Source: Candidatus Nealsonbacteria bacterium CG08_land_8_20_14_0_20_36_22 (GTDB lineage Bacteria > Patescibacteriota > Minisyncoccia > Minisyncoccales > GWA2-38-27). Taken from it: a DNA stretch of 7,277 bases. The translations under genes and the position numbers were made by a program. The DNA is taken from contig PEYC01000007.1 in assembly GCA_002774555.1 (NCBI GenBank), positions 1 through 7,277 on the forward strand, given 5' to 3'. Below, piece by piece: positions 4,873-7,277 of this stretch. How positions within the stretch are numbered: position 1 is the first letter of the stretch; each line of letters starts with the position of its first letter. The notes under the pieces were generated by a model, which was given only the letters and a program-made list of their open reading frames with translations, did not search any database and had not been told where the DNA came from.

Positions 4873-7277
4873 TTATAATTTTGAATTTTGAATTTTGAAT
4901 TTTGAATTTTTAATAAATATCCATTTCGTTGTTTCAATCAACGTTATATTGATAAATCCTAAAGCTAAAAGTAATCCCCAGTCATAAAAATTCAATGGTT
5001 CGGTCTTTAAAAGTGTCTGAAAGGGCGGCAGATAAATACCTCCTAAAAGAGCTACTACTCCAAAAATCCAGGCAAGAACCAAAAACTTATTTGAAAAAAG
5101 ATTTATCTGCCAGATATTCTTTCTCAAGCTTTTACAGGAAAATACATAAAAAATAGAATCAATAGTTAAACCAGCTAAAATTATTGTTCTGATATGGTAA
5201 ATCTCATAATTAGAGAACTTTAGAAGAAAGAAAAATAGTCCTAAAAGCAAAAAATCAGTTATTATGCCGATAATAAAAATCAATGCCTTCATTTCTCGAT
5301 TTAAAAGGGCTATATTATGACCTTGGGATTTTTGTTTCATTAAGTCCTTTTCTTTTGGCTCGTAAGATAAAGCAATTCCCGGTAAACCGTCTTCAATAAG
5401 ATTTACCCATAAAATCTGAACAGCTGTTACTGGTAAGTGACCGGAGAAAAGACCTATACCAATTAAAATTGTTTCTGTGAAAGAATCAGATAAAAGATAA
5501 GTAATAACCTTACGAATATTATCAATAATCGCCCTACCCTCTTCAACTGCCGCTACAATAATATTAAAATTATCTGTTAATAAAACTAAATCTGAAACTT
5601 CTTTGGCAACTTCTGTCCCAGAACCAAGGGCTATTCCAATATCAGCCAGTTTCAAGGCAGGAGCATCATTAATGCCGTCTCCGGTCATTGCTATAACTTC
5701 TCCTTTATCCTGCCAAGCAGAGATAATTCGCATTTTATGTTTTGGCTCTACTCTGGCATAAATCTGAATATTTTTTACCCGCTTATCAAACTCGCTTTCG
5801 GAAAGTTTATCCAATTCCATACCCTCCATAACATTCTCTCCATTTACTTTTAACCCTATTTCCCGAGCAACCGCCATGGCTGTTAATTTATGGTCGCCGG
5901 TAACAATAATCGGTCTCATTCCGGCCTGTCTACATGTTCTGATTGCTTGTTTAACCTCTTTTCTAACAGGGTCTTTTAAAGCAATTAAACCGACAAAAAC
6001 CAAATTGTTAAATAAATTCTTAAGATTGTCAATTTTTTTATAACCGACAGCCACTACTCTAAGTCCTTCGCCAGCCAGACCTTCTAATTTTTTTGTTATT
6101 TCTTTTTCTTTTTTTGAAGTTAAAAGAATTTCTTTTCTTCCTTTTTTTAGATGTTTGGACACTGCCAATAATTTCTCGGGCGCCCCAACAATATAAAGCA
6201 CATCTTCTTTTTTATTGATAGAGAAAGCCCGGGCCAGATATTTATTCATTGTATTAAAGGGAAGTTCGGCAATTTTTCGCATTCTCTTCTCCAGCTTTTT
6301 TTTATTAATTCCTGCTTGCAAACCTGCTAAAAGCAAGGCCTTGCTTGTCGGCTCGCCTTGCAAAACCCATTTTTCCCTTGGCTCATTTGGATTTTCAATA
6401 AAGGCTTCGTTGCACAAAGTAGCGATTTTTAAAATCAGAGGCCTGTCTGTTTTTGTTTCTCCAATAATTTCTATTACTTGCATTTTTCCTTCGGTCAAAC
6501 TAGCTGTTTTATCGGTGGCGATAATTGAAGCGCTGCCCAGGGTCTCGGCCGAAGCCAATCTTCTGACCAGCCCTTTTTTGAATAGAATTCTCTGAACTCC
6601 TAAGGCCAAAATTACGGTCATTGCCACTGGCAGTCCTTCTGGAATAGCAGCCACTGCCACAGCAACAGCTGTTTTAAACATCTCTAAAAAAGTACTATCT
6701 GTAACGAGCCCTTCAAGGAAGATAAAAATACAAATTCCAACAATAATTATCCCAACTATTTTAGCAAAATGAGCCAATTTTCTTTGTAAAGGAGTTTTTT
6801 CTTCTTTGGTTTCTTTGAGTATTCGAGCCACCTTTCCCAGCTCTGTGTCTAAGCCAATGGCAATGGTTACAACTTTTGCCTTGCCGTCTTCCACCACTGT
6901 TCCCATATAAACCATATTGTCTCTATCTGCCAGAGGCGTTTTTTCCGGCAATGGGCCGAATTTTTTATGGGCTGACAGCCACTCGCCGGTTAAAACCATC
7001 TCGTTTATTTTTAAATTACAGCCCTCAATAAGGCGACCGTCTGCCGGAACTTTATCCCCCGGACTTAAAATAAAAATATCGCCCGGCACCAATTGTTCAG
7101 AATCAATTACCCTAAGATTGCCTTCTCTTAAAACCTTGCTCTTGATGATGATAACTTTTTTTAATTCCCGCAAGGCAGTAGTAGTTTTGTTTTCCTGGAA
7201 AAATCCAATAATGGTGTTAAGAATAACTGCTCCGAAAATCACAATAGCATCAGTGAATTCTTTAAAAAACAAAATCA
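4873..7277 (-). CDS. P-type (P2-like) cation-transporting ATPase, 5' end beyond window
   Basis: About 800 residues are visible; the frame is open at the window edge, so the N-terminus with the first membrane helix is missing. (The TTG at 7272 is an internal Leu.) In order: a membrane segment (DAIVIFGAVILNTIIGFF), the actuator domain with LTGEW (6990-6979) where TGES is usual, helix M4 with PEGLP (6642-6628), the phosphorylation site DKTASLT (6513-6493) where DKTGTLT is usual, the nucleotide domain with VGAPE (6189-6175) where KGAPE is usual, the hinge TGDGINDAPA (about 5685-5656), then six C-terminal helices. Cation-site residues by comparison with SERCA: Glu of PEGLP kept, M5 YLLSDSFTET (N768 to S, E771 kept), M6 WVNLIEDG (N796 and D800 kept, T799 to E). 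A P2-type Ca2+ or related pump is likely; the ion is not settled. The last residues (KNSKFKIQNSKL) are encoded by a DNA repeat. The antiporter starts 1 nt after its stop. Confidence 0.93.
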   Translation of the reverse strand, partial: ILFFKEFTDAIVIFGAVILNTIIGFFQENKTTTALRELKKVIIIKSKVLREGNLRVIDSEQLVPGDIFILSPGDKVPADGRLIEGCNLKINEMVLTGEWLSAHKKFGPLPEKTPLADRDNMVYMGTVVEDGKAKVVTIAIGLDTELGKVARILKETKEEKTPLQRKLAHFAKIVGIIIVGICIFIFLEGLVTDSTFLEMFKTAVAVAVAAIPEGLPVAMTVILALGVQRILFKKGLVRRLASAETLGSASIIATDKTASLTEGKMQVIEIIGETKTDRPLILKIATLCNEAFIENPNEPREKWVLQGEPTSKALLLAGLQAGINKKKLEKRMRKIAELPFNTMNKYLARAFSINKKEDVLYIVGAPEKLLAVSKHLKKGRKEILLTSKKEKEITKKLEGLAGEGLRVVAVGYKKIDNLKNLFNNLVFVGLIALKDPVRKEVKQAIRTCRQAGMRPIIVTGDHKLTAMAVAREIGLKVNGENVMEGMELDKLSESEFDKRVKNIQIYARVEPKHKMRIISAWQDKGEVIAMTGDGINDAPALKLADIGIALGSGTEVAKEVSDLVLLTDNFNIIVAAVEEGRAIIDNIRKVITYLLSDSFTETILIGIGLFSGHLPVTAVQILWVNLIEDGLPGIALSYEPKEKDLMKQKSQGHNIALLNREMKALIFIIGIITDFLLLGLFFFLLKFSNYEIYHIRTIILAGLTIDSIFYVFSCKSLRKNIWQINLFSNKFLVLAWIFGVVALLGGIYLPPFQTLLKTEPLNFYDWGLLLALGFINITLIETTKWIFIKNSKFKIQNSKL
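4879..4911. repeat. Heptanucleotide tandem repeat (TTTTGAA)4 in the ATPase 3' end
   Basis: Four exact TTTTGAA units (4879-4906) and a partial fifth (TTTTT, 4907-4911) form the tract. Because 7 is not a multiple of 3, three units give a 7-residue period (KIQNSKF) and every frame stays open, so the tract codes the ATPase C-terminus in one frame and would code a false N-terminal extension of the antiporter in another. Gain or loss of a unit would shift frame near the ATPase stop. Confidence 0.9.

Noticed and set aside
4872..4937. Longer antiporter start at 4937 (22 extra residues)
   Set aside because: The extension is translated heptanucleotide repeat overlapping the ATPase end in another frame; the start at 4871 gives the normal family N-terminus directly at the first membrane helix.
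6215..6595. 126-codon plus-strand ORF inside the ATPase gene
   Set aside because: Antisense shadow of the nucleotide-binding domain coding sequence, with no start signal. The same reasoning excludes the other ORFs at 599-838, 2432-2635, 2592-2828, 3481-3663 and 4636-4878.

Overview
The window looks like a piece of a Patescibacteria (CPR) chromosome, probably Parcubacteria-like. It is AT-rich with compact genes and spells stops and tryptophan as in the standard bacterial code. It carries AT-rich heptanucleotide repeats that run into coding sequence (translated as KIQNSKF-like units), and a Cas2/PaaX-fold protein with a hydrophobic N-terminus, a type I associate with these genomes. The lineage is inference from these traits; no rRNA is present. 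I see no plasmid, phage or CRISPR array.

Plus strand, left: the C-terminal half of the replicative helicase DnaB (1-504) is followed after 8 nt by complete recR (513-1127), a replication/recombination pair. It ends in a perfect 12-bp hairpin terminator that also works as a terminator on the minus strand (1126-1155). The next 350 bases hold no convincing protein gene but are dense in signals. There is a consensus-quality minus-strand promoter (TTGACA-16 nt-TATAAT, 1395-1368) whose transcript would cross several inverted repeats and end at the recR terminator, so a ~235-nt non-coding RNA is possible. Divergently, an extended -10 promoter (1452-1465) sits behind nested palindromes and reads into a 192-aa protein with a membrane-like segment, a winged helix and a Cas2-like domain (1478-2056).

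Minus strand, right: read right to left, one gene line runs from the window edge: a P-type cation ATPase (start beyond 7277), a CaCA-family antiporter whose ATG lies 1 nt after the ATPase stop, rmuC, rplU (ribosomal L21) and a 68-aa zinc-ribbon protein where rpmA (L27) is often found. It ends at a bidirectional terminator (2143-2175), which also closes the Cas2-like gene from the other side. The ATPase and antiporter look like a translationally coupled cation-transport pair. Both depart from family consensus at functional residues: TGEW, DKTASLT and VGAPE in the ATPase; N, D and T where ion-ligand positions normally have E, N and D in the antiporter.

Most interesting: the unexplained intergenic RNA/palindrome region (1126-1450), the substituted motifs of the coupled transport pair, the zinc-ribbon protein after L21, and the heptanucleotide repeats that now encode protein tails.
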